Assembly: GCA_003543135.1 (NCBI GenBank)
Contig: DPJG01000032.1
Location: 186,001-250,000, forward strand
Reading direction: 5' to 3'
Source of the DNA: Rheinheimera sp.
GTDB taxonomy: Bacteria > Pseudomonadota > Gammaproteobacteria > Enterobacterales > Alteromonadaceae
Length of the DNA: 64,000 bases
Part shown: positions 55,428-63,868 of the stretch, in pieces
How the letters are laid out: every line of letters begins with the position of its first letter
Numbering within the stretch: position 1 is the first letter of the stretch
The notes under the pieces: generated by a model
Told to the model about the DNA's origin: nothing
Seen by the model: only the letters and a program-made list of their open reading frames with translations
Database searches by the model: none
Translations under genes and position numbers: made by a program

Positions 55428-56156
55428 ATGAAAAACACTGTACTTATTGCCACTTTAATATTCACTTTTGCCAGCGGTTATTTAATTGCCAGCCAACTGG
55501 CGCAGTCTTCACCACAGGTGCTTGAAGTGCCAACGCAAAACATGCAGCCAGCCTGTATGGATCAGGATACGGCGGATACTGCAAGCGCACAGTCTGCGGC
55601 TTTTACTGACAGCCAGCTTAGCTTGATGCCACAGCATCAGGTTCAGCAGCCGCAACAGGCACAACGGGAGCTTACCAGTCAGGCCAGACAGCCTGCCGAA
55701 TTAAGCCTTGCAGCATACAGCAGCCAGGTGGCCAGTCAGCTACCTGCCGCAACAGAGCTGATTATTCAGCTTGATCACAGTGAGTTTACGCAGCTGTTAG
55801 AAAACCATCAGCAACAGCAGGGTGGTGAGATGGCTGCCATGGATTATCAACAGCAACTGGCGGACTTTTTTGCGGCACAACCTGCACTGAACCTGCAGCA
55901 ACTCGATTGTCGCGCCGATTTGTGTCTGTTGGAGTTTGAACTGCAGGATGACAATCAATGGGGACAAGTTTTTGCTGTGTTGAGCTCCCAGCCCTGGTGG
56001 CAGTCTGTCAGTTATCAGGCGCTGAGTGCGAAGTCTGCAGATGGTCAGGCAGCAACAACACAGTCGCGTCTGCTGATCCTGCAACAACAGCAGATGGCTG
56101 CTCTGCAGGACTATAACCAAACACAAATGCTGGCGGATGATGGTGCCAGTCAATGA
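55428..56156 (+). CDS. Hypothetical membrane-anchored Gln-rich protein
   Basis: A 242-residue protein with one N-terminal helix (about 5-24) that anchors it or acts as an uncleaved signal, then a Gln-rich region (about 30-110). The C-terminal globular part contains two closely spaced cysteines in LDCRADLCLLEFEL, a pattern seen in small uncharacterised periplasmic proteins of Alteromonadales. I do not recognise a function. It may be independent of the upstream peptidase, which has its own terminator. Confidence 0.65.
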   Translation: MKNTVLIATLIFTFASGYLIASQLAQSSPQVLEVPTQNMQPACMDQDTADTASAQSAAFTDSQLSLMPQHQVQQPQQAQRELTSQARQPAELSLAAYSSQVASQLPAATELIIQLDHSEFTQLLENHQQQQGGEMAAMDYQQQLADFFAAQPALNLQQLDCRADLCLLEFELQDDNQWGQVFAVLSSQPWWQSVSYQALSAKSADGQAATTQSRLLILQQQQMAALQDYNQTQMLADDGASQ

Positions 56157-56368
56157 AATAGGCCGTTCAACAGCCGGGCACAGCGCAGTTGTGATCGGGT
56201 TTTGACTGTCTGTTGCACCTTTGCCTTGCGTTCAATTCAGCGATTGAGGTTAAATTTGCCCAGAGCCGCCCCTGTGGCGGCTTATGACATGACTGCTGCG
56301 GCAGCTCCTTGCATTGGTCAGTATTTTTCTCCGCAGCAGATCTTGAGCTGCCGGATAAGGACATCGAA

Positions 56369-56779
56369 GTGATCCCACAAACAACAGAAAATGTGATTCG
56401 TGACAGCGATTTTTTTGTTGAAGCTGAGATTTTTTATTATGTAGCGGCGCTGGAGGTGAACACACCAGCCATGCACCGTTTGGTTTGTCGTGATGACAAA
56501 GAAATCACTGTGGTGACTACAAAAGCCGGGCTTGCTGATTTAACCATAAAACAGCAGAACCAGGACCAATGGCGTCTTTTGGTGATCAACTGCGCCAATC
56601 CGTTTTATTGTGTTGGCTTTTTGCAAAAAATCAGCAGCGCAATGACATCGGCCGGTCTGGATATTTTGTTGGTATCGGCCTTTAGCCGCGACTATGTTTT
56701 TGTGCAACAGCAGCATCTGGAGCAGGCTGTTGGCATTTTGCAAAACATCGGATTTGTAAAGCGCGAGCGCCACAACTAA
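56369..56779 (+). CDS. ACT-domain protein (ACT_3/ACT_7 type)
   Basis: A 136-residue cytosolic protein with two ACT-like halves (about 20-65 and 70-130); the second half shows GFLQKISSAMTSAGLDILLVSAFSRDYVFV, typical of the DUF2241/ACT_7 pattern. Such proteins bind amino acids; the ligand is unknown. I selected GTG 56369, 7 nt after AAGGA, because in-frame codons further upstream lack a site. TTG 56309 is an alternative start. Confidence 0.75.
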   Translation: MIPQTTENVIRDSDFFVEAEIFYYVAALEVNTPAMHRLVCRDDKEITVVTTKAGLADLTIKQQNQDQWRLLVINCANPFYCVGFLQKISSAMTSAGLDILLVSAFSRDYVFVQQQHLEQAVGILQNIGFVKRERHN

Positions 56780-56823
56780 CGGCTTTTGCTCAGGGCGAAA
56801 TCTGGGCAAAGCCGTGAAATACC

Positions 56824-56851
56824 TTGCATTCATGCTAAAAATCCGTACAAT
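56824..56851 (+). promoter_or_regulatory. rpsP operon promoter
   Basis: TTGCAT (-35) is spaced 16 nt from TACAAT (-10). The sequence after the -10 (TCGGCGTCC) is GC-rich, typical of growth-rate and ppGpp-controlled ribosomal promoters. The rpsP ATG is about 73 nt downstream. Confidence 0.7.
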
Positions 56852-56857
56852 TCGGCG

Positions 56858-56885
56858 TCCCTGTGGTTTGACTGCAGGGATTTTT
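56858..56885 (+). promoter_or_regulatory. Terminator-like hairpin in the rpsP leader
   Basis: TCCCTG and CAGGGA pair around an 11-nt loop, followed by T5, inside the leader between the promoter and rpsP. It looks like a short intrinsic terminator and may act as an attenuator for rpsP-rimM-trmD-rplS. Confidence 0.5.
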
Positions 56886-56923
56886 ATTTCAATAAAACCT
56901 GAACGATTGATTTAGAGGACGGT

Positions 56924-57175
56924 ATGGTAACTATTCGTTTACAACGTGGTGGCGCGAAAAAGCGTCCATTTTACCAAGTTGTGGTCGCAGACAGCCGTTT
57001 TGCTCGTGATGGCCGCTTTATTGAGCGCGTGGGTTTCTTTAACCCAATCGCCAGCGGTACTGAAGAGAAAGCGCGTATCGACCTGGACCGCGTAGACCAC
57101 TGGGTAGCACAAGGTGCTGCTTTAAGTGATCGCGTGGCTTCACTGGTAAAAGCAGCTAAAAAAGCTTCTGCTTAA
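56924..57175 (+). CDS. rpsP: 30S ribosomal protein S16
   Basis: An 83-residue ribosomal protein beginning [18 protein letters not shown], the universal S16 start. It opens the rpsP-rimM-trmD-rplS operon, conserved across proteobacteria. RBS GAGGA precedes ATG; the gap to rimM is 26 nt. Confidence 0.98.
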   Translation: MVTIRLQRGGAKKRPFYQVVVADSRFARDGRFIERVGFFNPIASGTEEKARIDLDRVDHWVAQGAALSDRVASLVKAAKKASA

Positions 57176-57201
57176 TTAGCAAACTGGTTGGAGTTTAAAC
57201 C

Positions 57202-57729
57202 TTGAACGGTAAAGATTTAGTTGTCTTAGGTAAGTTTGGTGCTGTTTACGGTATCAACGGGTGGCTAAAAGTAAACTCCTACACAGATATCCCGGAAGGG
57301 ATTTTTGATTACACACCCTGGCAAATTCAATTACAGGGTAACTGGCGACCAGTGCAGGTCACAGGTTGGAAACGTCACAGCAACGGCTTAATTGCCAAGC
57401 TGGAAGGCGTGAATGACCGTGATCAGGCGCAACTCTATGTTAATGCTGACATAGCTGTGACGCCCGCTACATTACCAAAGCTCGAAGACGGCGATTATTA
57501 CTGGAAAGACCTGATGGGAATGAAAGTAATCACTGAAGCTGGCTACGACTTAGGCGAAGTAGTGGACATGATGGAAACAGGCTCAAACGACGTCATTGTT
57601 GTGAAAGCCAACCGGAATGATGCATTTGGTCAGAAAGAGCGTTTGTTGCCGTTTTTAACTGACTCTGTCATTAAAGCGGTGGACTTAGCGCAAAGTCGGA
57701 TCATTGTTGACTGGGATCCTGAATTTTAA
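57202..57729 (+). CDS. rimM: Ribosome maturation factor RimM
   Basis: A 175-residue factor for 30S head assembly that binds S19. N-terminal RimM domain (about 7-90, with [16 protein letters not shown]) and C-terminal PRC-barrel (about 95-170, [12 protein letters not shown]). The start is TTG at 57202 behind GGAG. Its stop overlaps the trmD start by one base. Confidence 0.96.
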   Translation: MNGKDLVVLGKFGAVYGINGWLKVNSYTDIPEGIFDYTPWQIQLQGNWRPVQVTGWKRHSNGLIAKLEGVNDRDQAQLYVNADIAVTPATLPKLEDGDYYWKDLMGMKVITEAGYDLGEVVDMMETGSNDVIVVKANRNDAFGQKERLLPFLTDSVIKAVDLAQSRIIVDWDPEF

Positions 57730-58499
57730 TGGCCGAACAGCCAAAATTGTGGTTTGGGGTTGTGACCCTGTTTCCGCAGATGTTCGATGCTGTGACAAAG
57801 TTCGGTGTAACCAGCCGGGCAGTCAAAAACGGGTTGATCGACGTACAGTGCTGGAATCCAAGGGATTTTACCTCGGATAAACATAACACTGTGGACGACA
57901 GACCTTTTGGCGGCGGCCCTGGTATGTTGATGATGGTGCAGCCTTTAACCGACGCGATTCGCGCCGCTAAAGCTGCTGCAGGTGGAGACGTTCATACCAT
58001 TTATCTTTCGCCGCAAGGCCGGAAGTTAGATCAGGCAGGCGTAGCCAAACTTGCGACTTATTCGAAGCTGCTGTTAGTAGCTGGCCGTTACGAAGGAATT
58101 GATGAACGCGTAATAGAGTCGGAAATTGACGAAGAATGGTCAATCGGCGATTACGTGCTGAGTGGGGGCGAATTGCCTGCGATGACGCTAATTGATGCGG
58201 TATCGCGACTGGTACCAGGTGTACTGGGGCATGATTTATCCGCAGTTGAGGATTCGTTTGCCTCCGGATTGCTGGATTGTCCGCACTATACCAGACCAGA
58301 AGTGTTAGACGGCAAACAGGTTCCCGCTGTATTACTCAGCGGACACCATGAAAACATCAGACGCTGGCGTCTGAAGCAGTCTCTTGGGAGAACCTGGCTT
58401 CGGCGACCAGAATTGTTAAATGTCCTGGCTCTGACTAAGGAGCAACGCAAACTTCTGGAAGAGTTCCAACAGGAACACCAGGCGTTGCAGCAACGATAG
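57729..58499 (+). CDS. trmD: tRNA (guanine37-N1)-methyltransferase TrmD
   Basis: A 256-residue SPOUT methyltransferase making m1G37, which prevents +1 frameshifts. The knot includes [25 protein letters not shown] and the SAM loop [11 protein letters not shown]. The C-terminal domain carries the basic tRNA-binding helix. The length matches E. coli TrmD (255). Confidence 0.97.
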   Translation: MAEQPKLWFGVVTLFPQMFDAVTKFGVTSRAVKNGLIDVQCWNPRDFTSDKHNTVDDRPFGGGPGMLMMVQPLTDAIRAAKAAAGGDVHTIYLSPQGRKLDQAGVAKLATYSKLLLVAGRYEGIDERVIESEIDEEWSIGDYVLSGGELPAMTLIDAVSRLVPGVLGHDLSAVEDSFASGLLDCPHYTRPEVLDGKQVPAVLLSGHHENIRRWRLKQSLGRTWLRRPELLNVLALTKEQRKLLEEFQQEHQALQQR

Positions 58500-58524
58500 T
58501 TTATCCAGGTAAAGTGAGATTGTT

Positions 58525-58884
58525 ATGAGCAAAGTTAGCCAAAACATCATCAAAGAACTTGAAAACGAACAGCTGAAAACCGACGTTCCAGCTTTCGGCC
58601 CAGGTGATACTGTGGTAGTTCAGGTTAAAGTTAAAGAAGGCGATAAAACTCGTCTGCAGGCTTACGAAGGCGTTGTTATCGCCAAGCGTAACCGTGGTTT
58701 ACACTCTTCTTTCACAGTTCGTAAAATTTCGAACGGTGAAGGTGTTGAGCGTGTATTCCAAACGCACAGCCCAATGATTGACAGCATCACGCTGAAACGT
58801 CGTGGTGCCGTACGCCGTGCCAAGCTTTACTACTTACGCGATCGTTCAGGTAAATCAGCGCGTATCCGCGAAAAGCTTAACTAA
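58525..58884 (+). CDS. rplS: 50S ribosomal protein L19
   Basis: A 119-residue ribosomal protein at the 30S-50S interface, starting [18 protein letters not shown]. It ends the rpsP operon and is followed by a strong terminator. Confidence 0.98.
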   Translation: MSKVSQNIIKELENEQLKTDVPAFGPGDTVVVQVKVKEGDKTRLQAYEGVVIAKRNRGLHSSFTVRKISNGEGVERVFQTHSPMIDSITLKRRGAVRRAKLYYLRDRSGKSARIREKLN

Positions 58885-58891
58885 GCACTTG

Positions 58892-58919
58892 AAGGCTGCC
58901 TTATGGCAGCCTTTTTTTT
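58892..58919 (+). terminator. rpsP-rplS operon terminator
   Basis: AAGGCTGCC pairs with GGCAGCCTT around TTAT, ending in a T8 tract, 8 nt after the rplS stop. Confidence 0.9.
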
Positions 58920-59135
58920 ACCTGTGACAACATTCTTTGCACAATACAAAAGTCACAATGCCATGCCCGAATATTGCAGTTATTGCTTTTTTATTGTTGC
59001 CCCAGCCCAAGCGCTTTTGGCTTAAACGCAAAAATTCCCCAATTTCTACAACAACTTAATCTTTTTGCTCAGATCTTTTTTCTGCCGCAAAGCCGAACTA
59101 CAATTGCCACAGTTTCCCGCCAAAAGGATGTTGTT

Positions 59136-60362
59136 GTGCATTCAGCCAGTTTTATTGAAAAGCGCCGTTTTATTGTCAAGCTTGGCAAAATGTTGCATAA
59201 GTTCGGCACACCGGCTTACCGGCTGGAAGTGCATTTACTCAATGTGGCTGAGTTTCTGGGCATTGGCGCCGCTTTTGCCATTACGCCAACGGTACTTACA
59301 TTTGTGATTTGGCAGCCGGGTGAGGAAAACGAATACACCCATGTGGCGCGGGTGATGCCGGGTGAGCTTGATCTTGGCTCTTTATCGCGTACCGATGAAA
59401 TTGTGGATGCGGTGTCCAATGGCAGCCTCACCCTGGAGCAGGCAACGGCACGGCTTAATGAAATTGCTGCTATGCCCAACCCTTATTCCCGTATTTTTAC
59501 CTTTTTAGCTTTTGGCGCAGCCGGTGGTGCTTTTGCCATGCTGATGAAAGCCAGCTGGCATGATGTGTTCTGGGCAACGCTGCTGAGTTTTCTGGTGTAT
59601 CTCTTTGTGCTCTGGGCGGAAAAAAGCCGGCGGGTTACCAATATGCTCGAGCCGCTGGTGGCCATGGTATCGGCTTTTGCTGCAACCGCTATTGCTGCTT
59701 ACCTTGATGCCAGCATTCAGGTACCGCTGGTGGTGCTATCAGCCATTATTGTGTTTATTCCGGGTCTTGCGCTGACGCTTGGTTTGGCTGAACTGGCAGC
59801 GCGGCATCTGGTGTCGGGTACTGCCCGTATTATGGACGCTGTGATGCTGCTGTTTAAGCTGTATTTTGGCGCTTTTTTGGGCATGGCGTTAGGCCGTTTA
59901 TGTTTTGGTGAGGTGACCTATCAGCCCATCACTGCGGTACCTGACTGGACGGCCTGGCTGGCCATAGCCACCTTGTGCGGCAGCTTGGTGGTGGTATTTC
60001 GGGCGCGGAAAAAACATGCACTCTGGGGTATCGCATCCGGCTTTATTGCTTTTGGTGCCAGTCTGATTGGTGGTGTTTATTTAGGTTTGGCGCTTGGCGC
60101 TTTTGTGGGAGCTTTTGCGGTTGGGGTCTATGGCAATATTTTTACCCGCTTAATGAATGCACCAGCCAGTATTGTTGCCTTGCAGGGCATGATAGTGCTG
60201 GTGCCAGGCAGTAAAACTTATATCGGCCTGAATTCTTTTATCTCAGGGGAACAAATGGCACCGGTGGAGCAGCTCGGGCAACAAACTTTCCTGATTTTTA
60301 TGTCGTTGGTGGCTGGTTTTATTTTTGCTAATGTGGCTTTGCCGCCAAAGAAAAGTTTGTAG
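59136..60362 (+). CDS. ThrE-family threonine/serine exporter
   Basis: A 408-residue inner-membrane protein. The N-terminal cytosolic ThrP-like domain (about 1-140, including KMLHKFGTPAYRLE) is followed by about ten helices of the ThrE (TCDB 2.A.79) type, combining both halves that some bacteria encode as two proteins (YjjP/YjjB). I placed the start at GTG 59136, 7 nt after AAGGA; an in-frame ATG at 58974 would add 54 residues that look noncoding. Probable substrate is L-threonine/L-serine, inferred from the family. Confidence 0.87.
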   Translation: MHSASFIEKRRFIVKLGKMLHKFGTPAYRLEVHLLNVAEFLGIGAAFAITPTVLTFVIWQPGEENEYTHVARVMPGELDLGSLSRTDEIVDAVSNGSLTLEQATARLNEIAAMPNPYSRIFTFLAFGAAGGAFAMLMKASWHDVFWATLLSFLVYLFVLWAEKSRRVTNMLEPLVAMVSAFAATAIAAYLDASIQVPLVVLSAIIVFIPGLALTLGLAELAARHLVSGTARIMDAVMLLFKLYFGAFLGMALGRLCFGEVTYQPITAVPDWTAWLAIATLCGSLVVVFRARKKHALWGIASGFIAFGASLIGGVYLGLALGAFVGAFAVGVYGNIFTRLMNAPASIVALQGMIVLVPGSKTYIGLNSFISGEQMAPVEQLGQQTFLIFMSLVAGFIFANVALPPKKSL

Positions 60363-60438
60363 TGGCTGTTTTAGCTATTTTACAAAGCTGCTATGCAGTC
60401 GTAGTGCTGTGAGGTTGTGAGCATTTGGCTGGCTGGCG

Positions 60439-61215
60439 TTATTCAAAACGTTCCGACCAGCCTTTGACGATGCCGGCAAATTCGCCATTGTTTTTCAGTT
60501 CCTGCAAGCTGAGTTTCAGTCTGCTGATCAGTACCGGATCGGTTTTCAGGCTGCAGGCGAGGTGGAAGTCCAGTGGCAGCTCAGGTAAATCCAGTTGTTT
60601 TTTCAGGCTCTCCAGTTCAATACCTGACTCTTGCGCCCGGTATTTTAAGATAGTGTCGTTAATCACCACCAAATCAATATCCTGCCGTCCTTGCAGCACA
60701 TTCAGCATCATTGTTACATTTTCCAGTAAATACAGTTCCTTACCTTCGGTAAAACCATTCTTCACCAGATAATGATGGGTAATGTCATCGCGGGTGACTG
60801 CTGTCACATACTTTTTGGCGTCCTGCAAAGAATCCAGTTTGATATCACCGCGGCTTTTTAGTGAATAAATCGAGGTGTGGTTATAAGAAATGGCGCCTAT
60901 CCAATGGAACAGTGGTGTGCGTTCGGCGCTTTTTGAGATGGAATAAATACAGAGATTAGGCTGGCGCAACGCCAGCTGATAAGCGCGACTCCAGCTTTGT
61001 ACTTCAATTTCATAAGGGATGCCGGCACCGGCAAAGGTTTTGCGCACCACATCAGTGGCAAAACCGCTGACTTCAGTGCCGTTTGCTATCTGATAAGGGG
61101 GTAAATGTTCGGTCAGAATACGAATGGGTTGATTGGCGGCCATCACCATCCAGGGAGCTGCCAATACCAGAGACTGAATTATTTTTATAATTTTGCCTGC
61201 CAAAATGCACTGCAC
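60439..61215 (-). CDS. Periplasmic solute-binding protein (family 3)
   Basis: A 258-residue exported protein. A signal peptide (about 1-26, ending MVMA) is followed by a type 2 periplasmic binding fold of the SBP_bac_3 family: LTEHLPPYQIANGTEVSGFATD begins the first lobe. No ABC permease or ATPase is adjacent, so it may be an orphan binding protein or the sensor part of a signalling system. Ligand unknown, possibly an amino acid. Confidence 0.82.
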   Translation of the reverse strand: MQCILAGKIIKIIQSLVLAAPWMVMAANQPIRILTEHLPPYQIANGTEVSGFATDVVRKTFAGAGIPYEIEVQSWSRAYQLALRQPNLCIYSISKSAERTPLFHWIGAISYNHTSIYSLKSRGDIKLDSLQDAKKYVTAVTRDDITHHYLVKNGFTEGKELYLLENVTMMLNVLQGRQDIDLVVINDTILKYRAQESGIELESLKKQLDLPELPLDFHLACSLKTDPVLISRLKLSLQELKNNGEFAGIVKGWSERFE

Positions 61216-61320
61216 TCCCAGAGTCAGACTGAATTTACTCTACTCATCTTCAGCAATGGCTGCAAACATTGTCGATATTCTTTTACGTTTTCTTGTCGGA
61301 ATTTCTTTATCTCTCAATTA

Positions 61321-61342
61321 TATAGACATTTATACGTCTATA
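61321..61342. promoter_or_regulatory. TATAGAC-N8-GTCTATA dyad
   Basis: A perfect 7-bp inverted repeat (TATAGAC / GTCTATA, 8-nt spacer) lies in the 361-nt gap between the divergent binding-protein gene and aroF, about 106 nt upstream of the former's start. It resembles a repressor site; the protein is unknown. Apart from this dyad, the aroF promoter and the TyrR-like boxes I see nothing else in the gap. Confidence 0.5.
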
Positions 61343-61437
61343 AATTTGCTGTAAGGTTTTTGTGTGTTCATTTAGATGTACAAGCATTGATGGTTGTTGT
61401 GTTGGTGGTTTCTCAGTATTTATAAGGTTTTTAAAGG

Positions 61438-61466
61438 TTGACACTGAAGGGTTGAATTTTTAATAT
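61438..61466 (+). promoter_or_regulatory. aroF promoter
   Basis: A consensus TTGACA (-35, 61438-61443) is spaced 17 nt from TAATAT (-10, 61461-61466, 4 of 6 matches), placing transcription start near 61473, directly before two TyrR-like boxes. Confidence 0.78.
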
Positions 61467-61473
61467 GCAAAAC

Positions 61474-61512
61474 CGTAATTAATGAATTACACAATGTATA
61501 AATAAATTTACG
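61474..61512 (+). promoter_or_regulatory. Tandem TyrR-like operators of aroF-tyrA
   Basis: Two 18-bp sites fit TGTAAA-N6-TTTACA: CGTAAT-TAATGA-ATTACA at 61474-61491 (9 of 12 conserved bases) and TGTATA-AATAAA-TTTACG at 61495-61512 (10 of 12). Both keep the essential G and C 14 bp apart. Their centres are 21 bp, two helical turns, apart, downstream of the predicted -10, so binding would block transcription. Tandem strong/weak boxes are the known arrangement for TyrR repression with tyrosine. Confidence 0.75.
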
Positions 61513-61576
61513 TTCATTTCTGCCTCATCCTTCTGGCTGGAATAACAACTGAAACGACACTGCTGGAGCCAAACCG

Positions 61577-62635
61577 ATGAGCAAAATTGTTGATGATTTA
61601 CGTATTACTGCGGAAAAGCCGTTAAGTCCGCCGCTGGTGTTAAAAAAAGTGCTGCCGTTGACGGAAAAAGGCGCTTTGTTTGTGCAGCAGGCCCGCCGTG
61701 ATATCGCCAATATCATTCAGGGCACAGATCCACGCCTGTTAGTGGTGGTGGGGCCTTGTTCTATTCATGATCCTGTGGCCGCCATCGACTATGCCAGGCG
61801 TTTAAAAGTGCTGCAGCAGCAATATAAAGACAGCCTGTATATTGTGATGCGGGTGTATTTTGAAAAACCTCGTACCACAGTGGGCTGGAAAGGTTTTATC
61901 AACGATCCACATCTGGACGACTCTTTTGATTTGGAAACCGGCTTAACCCGGGGGCGTGATTTGTTATTACAGCTGGTGGAAATGGAGTTACCAGCGGCCA
62001 CTGAAGCGCTCGACCCTATCAGCCCGCAATATTTGTCCGATCTGATTGCCTGGGCTGCTGTGGGCGCCCGTACCGTGGAGTCACAAACGCACAGAGAAAT
62101 GGCCAGTGGTTTGTCGATGCCGGTTGGCTTTAAAAATGGTACTGACGGCAATTTAAATATTGCATTAAACGCGCTGCAATCAGCCGCCAGCCCACACACT
62201 TTTATTGGTATTAATCAAAAAGGCGAAGTGGCGCTGGTGCAAACGGCCGGCAACCCGGACGGTCATATTATTTTGCGGGGGGGCGCTAAACCCAACTATG
62301 ACGCAGCCAGCGTGAACGACGCAGTTGCTGCGCTGAAAAAACACAAGCTGCCACAGGCCATAGTGGTGGACTGCAGTCATGGCAATTCGAATAAAGATCA
62401 CAACAGGCAAGCGCAGGTGGCCGAAGCTGTAGTGGCGCAGCGCCAGCTTGGCAACAAGGCTATTATTGGTTTGATGCTCGAATCCAATATCCACGCCGGA
62501 CGGCAGGATATTATCAATGGTAAGGCTGAGTTGTACGGTGTGTCTGTGACAGACGCCTGTATTGACTGGCCAACCACAGCACAATTATTGGCAGGTATAC
62601 ATCTGCAAATGCAGCCTGTGGTGCAGGCGGCTTAA
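61577..62635 (+). CDS. aroF: DAHP synthase, tyrosine-type (AroF)
   Basis: A 352-residue class I 3-deoxy-D-arabino-heptulosonate-7-phosphate synthase, condensing PEP and erythrose-4-phosphate as the first step of the shikimate pathway. Family motifs LLVVVGPCSIHDPVAAIDYA and GARTVESQTHRE, plus VVDCSHGNSNKDH near the C-terminus, place it among AroF/G/H. I call it AroF because tyrA follows by 3 nt and TyrR-like operators precede it, as in E. coli. RBS GGAG 8 nt before ATG. Confidence 0.93.
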   Translation: MSKIVDDLRITAEKPLSPPLVLKKVLPLTEKGALFVQQARRDIANIIQGTDPRLLVVVGPCSIHDPVAAIDYARRLKVLQQQYKDSLYIVMRVYFEKPRTTVGWKGFINDPHLDDSFDLETGLTRGRDLLLQLVEMELPAATEALDPISPQYLSDLIAWAAVGARTVESQTHREMASGLSMPVGFKNGTDGNLNIALNALQSAASPHTFIGINQKGEVALVQTAGNPDGHIILRGGAKPNYDAASVNDAVAALKKHKLPQAIVVDCSHGNSNKDHNRQAQVAEAVVAQRQLGNKAIIGLMLESNIHAGRQDIINGKAELYGVSVTDACIDWPTTAQLLAGIHLQMQPVVQAA

Positions 62636-62644
62636 GAGGTGGGC

Positions 62645-63790
62645 ATGGACAAAAATGACACTGGCTCAGATCCGATGGCGGCGCTGGCGCCTTTACGTGC
62701 GCAAATTGATGAGCTGGACCGTCAGCTGGTGCAGCTTTTGGCCGCGCGCGCCAAAGTGACGGCAGAAGTAGGGCGGGTAAAACAACAACACGCCCTACCG
62801 CTTTATGTGCCAGAGCGTGAGCTGGCCTTGTTAAAAGCCAGAAGAGCAGAAGCAGAACAAGCCGGTGTATCGCCTGAGCTGGTGGAAGATGTGCTGCGCC
62901 GGGTGATGCGTGAGTCTTATCAGACGCAGGAAGCAGGTTTTGTTTGCTGCCGCCCACAAGGCGGCAAAGTTGTGGTGGTCGGTGGCGCCGGTGCACTGGG
63001 TGCTCGTTTTGTCAGTTTATTTCGGCGCTCAGGTTATCAGGTGCAGGTGCTGGAACATAACGACTGGGAGCGGGCTGCAGACCTGGTGCAAAACGCCTGT
63101 CTGGTGCTGCTGGCGGTGCCTATTCACGTCACTGCTCAGGTGATAGCCCAGTTACCGCCGTTGCCCAAAGACTGCGTGCTGGCAGACTTAACCAGTATTA
63201 AAGCCGAACCTTTAGCAGCGATGCTGGCACATCATCCCGGGCCTGTGCTTGGCTTACACCCGATGTTTGGTCCTGATATCAGCAATATAGTGAAACAGGT
63301 GGTGGTGGTGTGCCATGGCCGTGCGCCAGAGCAATATCAGTGGTTGTTAAAACAATTTAACGTCTGGGGCGCTGTGCTGACGGAAAAAGAAGCCTGTCAG
63401 CATGATGAGCTGATGCAGATGATCCAGGCCATGCGTCACTTTTCCTCTCTGGTGTATGGCGTGCATCTGGCGGAAGAGCAGGCGGATTTACAGCAATTAC
63501 TGGAACTCAGCTCGCCGATTTACCGGCTGGAGCTTGCGATGGTCGGGCGGTTATTTGCCCAAAATGCCGAGCTTTATGCCGATATTATGTTGTCGTCCGT
63601 TGCTGTTACCGGTTTATTACAGCGGTATCAGCACAGATTTAATCAGCTGTCGCATTTGCTGGCGGCACGCGACAAAGCCGGTTTAATGGCCGAATTTGCC
63701 AAAGGTCAGCAATTTTTTGGTGAGCTGGCTCCGCAGTTTTTACAGGAAAGCCGGCGTTTATTACAAAAAGCATCCGATGAGCGCAGTTAA
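62645..63790 (+). CDS. tyrA: Bifunctional chorismate mutase / prephenate dehydrogenase TyrA
   Basis: A 381-residue T-protein. The N-terminal AroQ chorismate mutase (about 10-100, LRAQIDELDRQLVQLLAARAK) is fused to a NAD-dependent prephenate dehydrogenase with the Rossmann motif GGAGALGARF (about 114-123) and a helical dimer domain. Together with AroF it channels carbon to tyrosine; expression is predicted under TyrR. ATG 62645 follows GAGGTGGGC; a GTG two codons upstream is in frame. A terminator hairpin overlaps the stop. Confidence 0.95.
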   Translation: MDKNDTGSDPMAALAPLRAQIDELDRQLVQLLAARAKVTAEVGRVKQQHALPLYVPERELALLKARRAEAEQAGVSPELVEDVLRRVMRESYQTQEAGFVCCRPQGGKVVVVGGAGALGARFVSLFRRSGYQVQVLEHNDWERAADLVQNACLVLLAVPIHVTAQVIAQLPPLPKDCVLADLTSIKAEPLAAMLAHHPGPVLGLHPMFGPDISNIVKQVVVVCHGRAPEQYQWLLKQFNVWGAVLTEKEACQHDELMQMIQAMRHFSSLVYGVHLAEEQADLQQLLELSSPIYRLELAMVGRLFAQNAELYADIMLSSVAVTGLLQRYQHRFNQLSHLLAARDKAGLMAEFAKGQQFFGELAPQFLQESRRLLQKASDERS

Positions 63791-63805
63791 CAGCTGCGCT
63801 TTTTT
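63780..63805 (+). terminator. aroF-tyrA terminator overlapping the tyrA stop
   Basis: AGCGCAG (63780-63786) pairs with CTGCGCT (63794-63800) around a 7-nt loop, followed by T6. The stem begins before the tyrA stop codon (63788-63790). Confidence 0.82.
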
Positions 63806-63868
63806 ATTTGACGTCAACAGGTACTCAAAGCCTTTGCTGCGGTTCAGGCTGTAGCAGGCTGGGTTTTG

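Noticed and set aside
58974-59135. Longer N-terminus for the ThrE-like exporter
   Set aside because: The extra 54 residues do not look like any ThrE N-terminus, and the GTG at 59136 has a well-placed AAGGA.
61105-61425. 106-codon plus-strand frame upstream of aroF
   Set aside because: It mostly overlaps the start of the opposite binding-protein gene and contains the operator-like dyad, with no ribosome-binding site or family features.
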